DNA of 64,000 nt from CAVRRZ01 sp963723745 (GTDB taxonomy: Bacteria; Actinomycetota; Actinomycetes; Mycobacteriales; Geodermatophilaceae). The position numbers and the translations under genes are program-made. Of this stretch, positions 45,019 to 52,076 are shown piece by piece. Each line of letters begins with the position of its first letter. Within the stretch, counting starts at the first letter, position 1. Location of the stretch: positions 124,001 through 188,000 of the forward strand of contig CAVRRZ010000006.1 in assembly GCA_963723745.1 (NCBI GenBank), given 5' to 3'. The notes beneath the pieces were generated by a model that saw only the letters and a program-made list of their open reading frames with translations, made no database searches and was not told the DNA's origin.

Positions 45019-46107
45019 GTGGCCAGCATCGACAGACGCCCCAACGGAACGTGGCTGGCGCGCTTCCGTCCCGCGCCGAACGGACCCCAGAAGACGCGGA
45101 CCTTCAAGCGGAAGGTGGACGCCCAGCGCTGGCTCGACGAGGTCACCGTCAGCATCCTGACCACCGGCCAGTTCATCGACGCCAAGACGGCCAGGACCAC
45201 CGTGGCCGAGTGGTGCGACACCTGGCTCGCCGGTTACACGACCCGCCGTCCGCGGACGGTGCGTCAGGCCGAGGTGCACATCGCCCAGATCAAGTCCGCC
45301 TTCGGAGATATGCCCCTGTCCACGGTCCGCCCGTCAGCGGTGCGGGCGTGGACGGCGAAGCTGAAGACGGCCGGGCACGCGGACAGCTACGTCTACGCGC
45401 TGCACAACCGGCTGTCCCAGATCATGAGCGACGCGGTCCACGACGGCGTCCTCGTCCGCAACCCCTGTTCCCGGCGCACGTCGCCGGGAGCAGGCAAACC
45501 GCGCCCCTACGTGGCCACCACCGAGCAGGTCTGGGAGCTGTACGACGCCTTCCCGGAACACCTGGGACCAGCCGTGCTCCTAGGCGCCTTCGTCGGGCTC
45601 CGGACGGCCGAGGTGGTGGGCCTGCGAGTCAACGACGTCGACTTCATGCGCGGCATCGTGCAACCAGTCGTGCAACGAGCGGGGGAGGAGCTCAAGACCG
45701 AGATCTCCCGGACACCGCTGCCCATCCCGCAGGAACTGGCCCTCGAGCTGTCGGCCGCCGTGGCCCGCTGGGGGAGCCGCCATGTCGTCACCGACGGCCT
45801 GGGTGGGCAGACGTCGACCTGGGCGATCGAACGGGCGGTGCGAGCGGCCCGACCGACGATCGCCGGGCTTCCGGAGGGATTCCGCTTCCACGACCTCCGG
45901 CACTACCTCGCGTCGCTGCTCATCGGCAGTGGCCTGGACGTGAAGGTGGTCCAGCACCGGCTCCGGCACGGCTCGGCCAAGACCACCTTGGACACCTACG
46001 GCCACCTCTGGCCGGACAGCGATGAGTCAGCCCGGGCCGCCGTTGGTGCGGTGCTGGCGGCCCGGGCTGAGTACAGATTGAGGACTGACGGGGTGCCTGC
46101 TAGATAA
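45019..46107 (+). CDS. int: Site-specific tyrosine integrase of the element
   Basis: A 362-residue integrase beside the right attachment repeat. The N-terminus (MASIDRRPNGTWLARFRP) is the arm-binding domain found in actinobacterial element integrases, then a SAM-like core-binding domain (TVAEWCDTWLAGY) and a catalytic domain with Arg in GLRTAEV near 193, HDLRHY near 290, LRHGSAKTTLDTYGH with nucleophile Tyr near 327. GTG 45019 follows AAAGGAGACGAGG. Its stop is only 26 bases from the glnA stop, in convergent orientation, and its last codons overlap a candidate arm site. Confidence 0.92.
   Translation: MASIDRRPNGTWLARFRPAPNGPQKTRTFKRKVDAQRWLDEVTVSILTTGQFIDAKTARTTVAEWCDTWLAGYTTRRPRTVRQAEVHIAQIKSAFGDMPLSTVRPSAVRAWTAKLKTAGHADSYVYALHNRLSQIMSDAVHDGVLVRNPCSRRTSPGAGKPRPYVATTEQVWELYDAFPEHLGPAVLLGAFVGLRTAEVVGLRVNDVDFMRGIVQPVVQRAGEELKTEISRTPLPIPQELALELSAAVARWGSRHVVTDGLGGQTSTWAIERAVRAARPTIAGLPEGFRFHDLRHYLASLLIGSGLDVKVVQHRLRHGSAKTTLDTYGHLWPDSDESARAAVGAVLAARAEYRLRTDGVPAR
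46067..46091 (+). repeat. Candidate integrase arm site, right
   Basis: Contains TGAGTACAG and TGAGGACTG, matching the left-end segment 31678-31702 at 22 of 25 bases, same orientation. It lies within the last codons of the integrase gene, 43 bases from the attachment repeat. Confidence 0.5.
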
Positions 46108-46133
46108 ACATGCAGGTCAGGCCCCCGAAAGGC

Positions 46134-46159
46134 TCAGATGTCGTAGTACATCGCGAACT
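46134..46159 (-). repeat. Right attachment repeat (inside glnA 3' end)
   Basis: 26 bases identical to 31549-31574; forms the final codons and TGA of the working glnA. Confidence 0.85.
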
Positions 46160-47567
46160 CGTGCGGGTGCGGGCGCAGCCGGATCGGGTCGATCTCGTGC
46201 TCCCGCTTGTACTCGATCCACGTCTCGATCAGGTCGGGGGTGAAGACGCCACCCTCGACCAGGTAGTCGTGGTCGACCTCGAGCCGGTCGAGGACGGCGT
46301 CCAGCGACGCGGGCACCTTCTCGATGCCCAGGGCCTCCTCGGGCGGCAGCTCGTAGAGGTCCTTGTCGACCGGCGCCGGCGGCTCGATCTTGTTCCGGAC
46401 GCCGTCGAGGCCGGCCATCAGCATCGCCGAGAAGGCGAGGTAGGGGTTGGCCGACGGGTCGGGCACGCGGAACTCGATGCGCTTGGCCTTGGGGCTGTCA
46501 CCCGAGATCGGGATGCGGGTGCACGCCGAGCGGTTGCGCGCCGAGTAGACGAGGTTGATCGGCGCCTCGTAGCCGGGCACCAGGCGGTGGTAGCTGTTGA
46601 CCGTCGGGTTGGTGAACGCCAGCAGCGACGGCGCGTGCTTGAGCAGGCCGCCGATGTAGTGGCGGGCGGTGTCGGACAGGCCCGCGTAGCCGGTCTCGGC
46701 GTGGAACAGCGGCTCGCCGTCCTTCCAGAGGCTCTGGTGGCAGTGCATGCCCGAGCCGTTGTCACCGAACAGCGGCTTGGGCATGAACGTCGCGGTCTTG
46801 CCGTGCGCCCAGGCGGTGTTCTTGATGATGTACTTGAACAGCATCAGGCTGTCGGCCGAGCGCAGCAGCGTGTCGAACTTGTAGTTGATCTCGGCCTGAC
46901 CGCCGGTGCCGACCTCGTGGTGGCCGCGCTCGAGCTCGAGCCCGGCGTTGGTCAGGTTCACCATCATCTCGACGCGCAGGTCGCTGTAGTGGTCGTAGGG
47001 CTCGACCGGGAAGTAGCCGCCCTTGGCGCGGGTCTTGTAGCCCAGGTTCGGGCTGCCGTCGGGCATCGTCGCGAGCCCGGAGTTCCAGGACCCCTCGACG
47101 GAGTCGATGTGGTAGTAGCCCTCGTTGATGCCGGTGGAGTGCCGGATCGAGTCGAAGATGTAGAACTCCGCCTCGGCGCCGAAGTAGGCGGTGTCGGCGA
47201 TGCCGCTGCCGGCCAGGTAGGCCTCGGCCTTCTTCGCCACGTTGCGCGGGTCGCGGCTGTAGGCCTCGCGCGTGATCGGGTCGTGGATGAAGAAGTTGAC
47301 GTTCAGCGTCTTGTGCTTGCGGAACGGGTCCAGGAACGCGCTGTTGGCGTCGGGCAGCAGGAGCATGTCCGACTCGTTGATCGCCTGGAATCCGCGGATC
47401 GACGAGCCGTCGAAGCCCAGACCCTCGGCGAAGGTGTCCTCGCCGAACGTCGACGCCGGGATGGTGAAGTGCTGCATGACGCCGGGCAGGTCGCAGAAGC
47501 GGACGTCGACGAATTCGACGTCGTTGTCGCGGATGTAGGCGGCGACCTCGTCGGGACTGGTGAACAT
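46134..47567 (-). CDS. glnA: Glutamine synthetase type I (main, adenylylated form)
   Basis: An intact 477-residue GSI-beta enzyme making glutamine from glutamate, ammonia and ATP; acts as a dodecamer. FTSPDEVAAYIRDNDVEFVD begins the protein. Motifs: EGLGFDGSSIRGFQAI, GAEAEFYIFD, NGSGMHCHQSLW, NPTVNSYHRLVPGYEAP, and NLVYSARNRSA with the tyrosine modified by GlnE. ATG 47567 is preceded by GGAGG. The mobile element ends in its final codons and rebuilds F-A-M-Y-Y-D-I-stop, so function should be kept. A GlnR-like box lies upstream. Confidence 0.95.
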   Translation of the reverse strand: MFTSPDEVAAYIRDNDVEFVDVRFCDLPGVMQHFTIPASTFGEDTFAEGLGFDGSSIRGFQAINESDMLLLPDANSAFLDPFRKHKTLNVNFFIHDPITREAYSRDPRNVAKKAEAYLAGSGIADTAYFGAEAEFYIFDSIRHSTGINEGYYHIDSVEGSWNSGLATMPDGSPNLGYKTRAKGGYFPVEPYDHYSDLRVEMMVNLTNAGLELERGHHEVGTGGQAEINYKFDTLLRSADSLMLFKYIIKNTAWAHGKTATFMPKPLFGDNGSGMHCHQSLWKDGEPLFHAETGYAGLSDTARHYIGGLLKHAPSLLAFTNPTVNSYHRLVPGYEAPINLVYSARNRSACTRIPISGDSPKAKRIEFRVPDPSANPYLAFSAMLMAGLDGVRNKIEPPAPVDKDLYELPPEEALGIEKVPASLDAVLDRLEVDHDYLVEGGVFTPDLIETWIEYKREHEIDPIRLRPHPHEFAMYYDI

Positions 47568-47619
47568 CGATCCTCCGGGATTGGGCGGACAGCCGAACCG
47601 CAACGCTACGAGCGGCGGA

Positions 47620-47658
47620 GTTGCTCCTGAGTGTCCCGAGTGTTTCGGAGCGAGTAAC
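47620..47658 (-). promoter_or_regulatory. Candidate GlnR box upstream of glnA
   Basis: On the reverse strand: GTTAC-n7-GAAAC-n6-GACAC-n6-GCAAC. This follows the four-part GlnR consensus (GTnAC-n6-GAAAC repeated) with one extra base in the first spacer. It ends 53 bases before the glnA start, the usual place for nitrogen control in actinobacteria. Confidence 0.55.
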
Positions 47659-47731
47659 ACCCGCCGCCGGCGTGTGGCTCGGGTCGGCTGCGCGCGCAGG
47701 GACGCACCGGTGCGGGTTCTACGCTTGCGGC

Positions 47732-48156
47732 ATGGTCAGGGACGCCTCTCCACCCTCTCAGGAGCGGGTCCGCGGCGCCTCTCTGGGCCTGCCGGCAGAC
47801 CGGGCCGGGCTCGCTGGCCGCGTTCAGCACCCGCGTCGTGGCCTTCTTCGTCGATGCGGTCGGCGCGGCCCTGGTCGCCGGCGCTGTTCACCGCGCCGGA
47901 GCTGCCCGGCAACTGGAGCCTGCTGCCTTTCGGGCTGCTGTACGTCGTCTGCCTGGTGGCCTTCGGGCAGACCCCGGGCATGCGACTGCTCGGGCTCCGG
48001 CTGGCGCATTCCCGGCCGGGGGAGCGCCTGGCGCTGTGGCGGGCCGTCGTCCGTACCGCGCTGCTGATGCTGCTCGTCCCGGCGCTGGTGGTCGACGCCG
48101 ACGGGCGCGGGCTGCACGACCGGCTCACCGACACCGCCGTCGTCCGCGATCGGTGA
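47732..48156 (+). CDS. RDD family membrane protein (frameshifted)
   Basis: About 142 residues in two or three frames. AFSTRVVAFFVDAVGAALVA is the RDD-type first span (Arg then Asp in the helix), followed after a shift near 47880 by LLPFGLLYVVCLVAFGQTPGMRLLGL and a third span ending DGRGLHDRLTDTAVV. RDD genes commonly flank glnA in actinobacteria. Transport or ion-exchange roles are proposed for the family. ATG 47732; the stop overlaps the next gene (GTGA). Confidence 0.78.
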
Positions 48157-48672
48157 TCGTCCGCCGCGAGCAGCCGGCCGACCACCACGCCGTCGGCGCG
48201 CTGCACCGCTCCGCCTTCGGATCGCTCTACGAGCGACCCGATCAGGTGGTGGAGGACCGGCTCCTGGCGGAGCTCCGGGAGGACGCCGGCTTCCTGCCGC
48301 ACCTGTCCCTCGTCGCTGTGGACGGCGGATCCGTGGTCGGGTCACGTCATCGCCACCCGCGGCTGGCTGGAGCCGCTGGGCGTCCCGGTGCTCGGCCTCG
48401 GGCCGCTCGGGTGCGCTGCCCGAGGCGCAGCGCCGCGGCGTGGGCACCGTGCTGGTCCATGCCCTGATCGCGGTCGCCGAGGCGGCGGGCGAGCGGCTGG
48501 TCGCGCTGCTCGGCTCGCCCGTCTACTACCGCCGGTTCGGCTTCGTTGACGCAGCCCGGTGGGTGTGCGGTCCCCGGACCCGGCCTGGGGTGAGCACTTC
48601 CAGGCGCGCTGGCTCGCCGAGCCTCGGGTGCGGGGCACCTTCCGGTACGCCGAGCCGTTCACCCGGCTCTGA
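48153..48672 (+). CDS. GNAT-family N-acetyltransferase (frameshifted)
   Basis: About 172 residues from GTG 48153, overlapping the RDD stop. IVRREQPADHHAVGALHRSAF starts the fold; AQRRGVGTVLVHALIAVAEAAG is the acetyl-CoA loop; VYYRRFGFVDAARW and FQARWLAEPRVRGTFRYAEPF match the YhbS-like subgroup of COG3153. Two or three single-base shifts (near 48343, 48415 and 48565) break it. Substrate unknown. Confidence 0.75.
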
Positions 48673-48730
48673 ACCCGTCGCCCGAGCTGAGAACCCGTCG
48701 CCCGAGCTGAGAACCCGTCGCCCGAGCTGA
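48671..48730. repeat. Three perfect tandem copies of a 20-bp unit
   Basis: The unit GAACCCGTCGCCCGAGCTGA is repeated three times without change, beginning in the stop codon of the GNAT gene and running up to a long inverted repeat. Confidence 0.85.
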
Positions 48731-48789
48731 GGCAATGGAAGCTTTACCTACGTTTTCGGTCCCGCGACGTAGGTAGAGCTTCCTTTGCC
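48731..48789. terminator. Long inverted repeat, bidirectional terminator
   Basis: Arms 48731-48753 and 48767-48789 pair at 21 of 23 positions around a 13-base loop. It lies between convergent genes (GNAT and DUF4191) and should end both transcripts. Confidence 0.7.
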
Positions 48790-48793
48790 CGGG

Positions 48794-49646
48794 TCAGCGG
48801 CGGCGGACCTGGCGCTGGCTGACCGACATCTGCCGGCCTCCGGGAAGCGGGCCGCCGGGCACCGGCATCCGGCTGCCCGCCGAGCGCGCTCGATCCGCCG
48901 GCCGAGGGCGTTGACCTCCGCCGGCCGTGAGGTTGCGGGGCAGCTTCATGACGTGGCGGCTGAGCTTCGCAGCGGGATCTGGCCCTCGTCGTCGCCGACG
49001 ACGATGTCGTAGATCGGGGTGTCGCCGACGACGCGGGCGAGCTTCTTCTTCTCCTGCGCCAGCAGCCCGCGCACGCGGCTCGGCGAGCCCTCGGCGACCA
49101 GGATGACGCCGGGCCGGCCGAGCACCCGGTGCACGGCGTCGAGCTGCGGGGTGCCGGCGACGCCGGAGGTCGACCCGCCAGTCGCCGCGCATGCCCTCGA
49201 GCACCCACGCGGCCGCGCCGGGCTGGCCCTCCACCTGGCGGTAGGCCGACCCCTGCGCGCGGCGGCCGAAGACGATCAGCGCGGCGAGGCCGCCGCGATC
49301 AGGATGGCCAGCGGCAGGAACAGGAACGGCGCGCTGAACAGGATGCCGAACAGCTCGATCACCGTGAAGACCAGCCACGAAGGTGATCAGCATGACCCAG
49401 GGCAGCTTCGGGTCGTTCTTGCCGCGTCAGCGTGTACGCCTGCTTGATCATGCGCAGCTGCTGCCGAACTTGTTCAGCCGGCGCTACCTTCGGCTTGCCC
49501 TTGCGGTTGAGCTTCACCGCTGGCGGCGGCGGCATGCCGGGCGGTGTGGCGCCCGCTGCCCGCCCGCGGCTTCGTCGACCGGAGGCGGGCGCACGCCCGG
49601 CCTTGCCGCTGGGGGCCGAGGAGTCTGCGGGCTTGCTGCGTGCCAT
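48794..49646 (-). CDS. DUF4191 integral membrane protein (frameshifted)
   Basis: About 284 residues. A Pro/Lys-rich N-terminus, then QVRQQLRMIKQAYTLTR, two membrane spans around 49270-49390, then QGSAYRQVEGQPGAAAWVLE and a cytoplasmic part (GRPGVILVAEGSPSRVRGLLAQEKKKLARVVGD), all hallmarks of DUF4191. Three or more shifts break it. Next to lipA and glnA, as is usual in actinobacteria. Function unknown. Confidence 0.82.
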
Positions 49647-49691
49647 GCCCTCAGGATAGGGGCGCGCCGACCGGCCGGCGCCGGCGCGAGG

Positions 49692-50680
49692 TCAGGCGGG
49701 GCGGGACAGCTCCGCGGGCCTCGATGGCCTGCTGGTAGAGCCGGCCCGCCCGGTAGGAACTGCGCACCAGCGGGCCGGCCAGCACGCCGGCGAAGCCGAT
49801 CCGCTCGGCCTCGGCGCTGGAACTCGACGAACTCGTCGGGCTTCACCCAGCGGACGACGGGGTGGTGCCGCGGCGAGGGGCGCAGGTACTGGGTGATCGT
49901 CAGCAGGTCGCAGCCGGCGTCGTGCAGGGCCTGCATCGCCTCGACGACCTCGTGCGGCTCCTCGCCCATGCCCAGGATCAGGTTGGACTTGGTGACCAGA
50001 CCGGCCTCGCGGGCGGCGGTGATCACCGACAGGGAGCGCTCGAACCGGAAGCCGGGCCGGATCCGCTTGAAGATCCGCGGCACGGTCTCGACGTTGTGCG
50101 CGAGCACCTCGGGGCGGGAGGAGAAGACCTCGGCGAGCTGGGCGGGGTCGGCGTTGAAGTCGGGGATCAGCAGCTCGACGCCGCAGCCGGGCAGCTGGGC
50201 GTGGATCTGGCGGACGGTCTCGGCGTAGAGCCAAGCGCCGCCGTCGGGCAGGTCGTCGCGGGCGACGCCGGTGACCGTGGCGTACCGCAGGCCCATCGTG
50301 GCGACGCTCTCGGCGACCCGGCGGGGCTCGTCGGCGTCGAAGTCGGCCGGCTTGCCGGTGTCGATCTGGCAGAAGTCGCAGCGCCGGGTGCACTGGTCGC
50401 CGCCGATGAGGAAGGTCGCCTCCCGGTCCTCCCAGCACTCGTAGATGTTGGGGCAGCCGGCCTCCTCGCAGACCGTGTGCAGGCCCTCGCGGCGCACCAG
50501 CGACTTGAGCTCGGTGTACTCGGGGCCGGTCTTGAGCCGGGTCTTGATCCACTCCGGCTTGCGCTCGATCGGCACCTGGCTGTTGCGGACCTCGAGGCGG
50601 AGCAGCTTGCGCCCGGCGGGCTCGATCGGGGACTCCGGGGCGGGGGTCGGGACAGGGGTCCTGGTCGGCGCCTCGCTCAT
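49692..50680 (-). CDS. lipA: Lipoyl synthase (frameshifted near the C-terminus)
   Basis: A radical-SAM enzyme that adds two sulfur atoms to octanoyl groups on E2 and H proteins. It has the N-terminal auxiliary cluster motif CEEAGCPNIYEC, the radical-SAM CTRRCDFC, TGVARDDLPDGGAWLYAET, and TKSNLILGMGEEPHEVVEAM. Two shifts near 49820 and 49720 affect the last 60 codons. ATG 50680 has GGTGGAG upstream. Works with lipB (58.4 kb) and sucB-type E2 (62.8 kb) in this window. Confidence 0.92.
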
Positions 50681-50754
50681 GATCTCCACCGTACTCGCGC
50701 GAGGGACCGCGCCCGGCGTGCTGCCGGGACGCGGTCCCTCGATGCGGGATGCGG

Positions 50755-51972
50755 TCAGGACCGGCTGTCGCCACCCCCGGTCGAGGGGTCCTGCGGGTTC
50801 TCCGACGCCGCCGTCTGCGGGGAGTCGCCCGGAGCGGCGGTCGCGGTGGTACCCGAGGCTGCTCCCGTCCCGCCGGTGGCGGTACCCGGCGTGCCCTGGT
50901 GCGGCGTGTCCACGTCACCCTCCGCCATCTGCTGGGCCTGCGTGCCCAGGTCGCTGTCGGGCGGTGTGGCGTCGCCGGCCGAGGTCTGGGCGGCGGAGAC
51001 CGACGTGCCCTCGGGGCTGGGCACGGGATCCTCCCGGTAGCTGGGCACGGGCCCGTCGCCGGAGGGCGCAGGGGTCCACGGATCGTCCTTGCGGCGACGC
51101 AGGACGGCGAAGACGGCCGCACCGGCGGCCAGCGCCACCAGCAGCCAGGGCCAGCGCCGCGGCTCCTTCTCGACGCCGACCTTGCGCTTGACCGTGGTCG
51201 CCGTCCGCGCCGCCTGCTTCTCCAGGCGCTTCCGGCTGGCCGCGGCCCTCTTGCGGGCGGCCTTGGTGTTGCTCTCCGCCTGCTTGCGCAGCTCGGCCAC
51301 CCGCTCGGCGGCGTCCTTGCGGGCCCGCCGGGACTGCTTGGCCGCCTTCTTGCGGGTCTTCGCCGTCGTCGCGGCCAGCTCCGCGCGCCGGGCCTCGAGC
51401 TCCCCGCGGGCAGTCTCGACACCGACGGCGAGGTTGCCGCGGGCCTGCTCGAATGCCGGGCCCACCGCGTCGCGGGCAGCGGTCACCCGGGGCGTGGCGT
51501 AGGCCAGGGCAGCGGCCTGCGCGGCGGTGAGCGCCGGCACGACCTCCTTCTCGAACCTCAGCGCGGCGGCCTCACGGGCCGCTTCGACGCGCGGCGCGAG
51601 GTCGGCGGCCCGGGCCTGCGCGGCGAGGACTGCCGCCTCGACCCGGGGCGCGGCCGCCTCCCGGGCCGCCTCGACCCGGGGCGCCAGCGACTCCCGGGCC
51701 GCCTCCACCCGGGGGACGAGGCTCTCGCGGGCAGTGGCGACCGCGGGCGCGGCGGCGGCGACCGCCGCCGCCACCTTGGGCGCCACCGACTTCTGGGCGA
51801 CCTTCTGCGCGGCCTCGAGCCGTGGGGCCGCGGCCTCGCGGACTGCTTCGACGCGCGGGCCGAGTTGCTCGGCTGCGGCGCGACCGGCCTCGGTCGCCGC
51901 GGCGCCGAGGTGGCTGAAGCCCTCCTGCAACTCGGCGCTGATGACCTGGCCGTGATTCTTGCGGCGCGGCAC
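50755..51972 (-). CDS. Ala/Glu/Arg-rich coiled-coil repeat protein with one membrane span
   Basis: An intact 405-residue protein starting at GTG 51972 with GGGAGGTG upstream. Residues 20-150 are an 11- to 13-residue repeat built on V-E-A-A-R-E-(A/S)-(A/L)-A-P-R, apolipoprotein-like amphipathic helix. Residues 190-260 are Lys/Arg/Ala-rich, followed by one span (WPWLLVALAAGAAVFAVL) and a Ser/Thr/Gly-rich disordered tail. It may line the membrane or bind acidic polymers. No known function. Confidence 0.75.
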   Translation of the reverse strand: MPRRKNHGQVISAELQEGFSHLGAAATEAGRAAAEQLGPRVEAVREAAAPRLEAAQKVAQKSVAPKVAAAVAAAAPAVATARESLVPRVEAARESLAPRVEAAREAAAPRVEAAVLAAQARAADLAPRVEAAREAAALRFEKEVVPALTAAQAAALAYATPRVTAARDAVGPAFEQARGNLAVGVETARGELEARRAELAATTAKTRKKAAKQSRRARKDAAERVAELRKQAESNTKAARKRAAASRKRLEKQAARTATTVKRKVGVEKEPRRWPWLLVALAAGAAVFAVLRRRKDDPWTPAPSGDGPVPSYREDPVPSPEGTSVSAAQTSAGDATPPDSDLGTQAQQMAEGDVDTPHQGTPGTATGGTGAASGTTATAAPGDSPQTAASENPQDPSTGGGDSRS

Positions 51973-52076
51973 TCTGGATGCACCTCCCTGGTGATCGTCT
52001 CCGCGCCATCCTGCCCGCTGGCGCCGGGACGCACACCCCGAGTCCGCGCCGTCGGTCACCGGAAGGCGCGGCGACG

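Larger units (their letters stand above)
31549..46159. mobile_element. Integrative mobilizable element of about 14.6 kb at the 3' end of glnA
   Basis: Bounded by a 26-base direct repeat (31549-31574 and 46134-46159) that encodes the last codons and stop of glnA (ending F-A-M-Y-Y-D-I). A tyrosine integrase (45019-46107) lies beside the right copy. Inside are an HTH excisionase-like protein, a toxin-antitoxin pair, a MobF relaxase-helicase and small cargo genes. There is no type IV secretion set and no FtsK/TraB-like pump, so it should need a helper to move. Insertion rebuilds a complete glnA. A core gene such as glnA is an unusual attachment site; most actinobacterial elements use tRNA genes. 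Confidence 0.85.

Noticed and set aside
44915..45160. ORF overlapping the relaxase end and integrase start
   Set aside because: It runs out of frame through the integrase N-terminus and has no protein-like features.
46081..46160. tRNA gene as the attachment site of the element
   Set aside because: No cloverleaf at either junction; the repeat is protein-coding glnA sequence.
48671..48730. CRISPR array
   Set aside because: The 20-bp copies are directly adjacent with no spacers and there are no cas genes.
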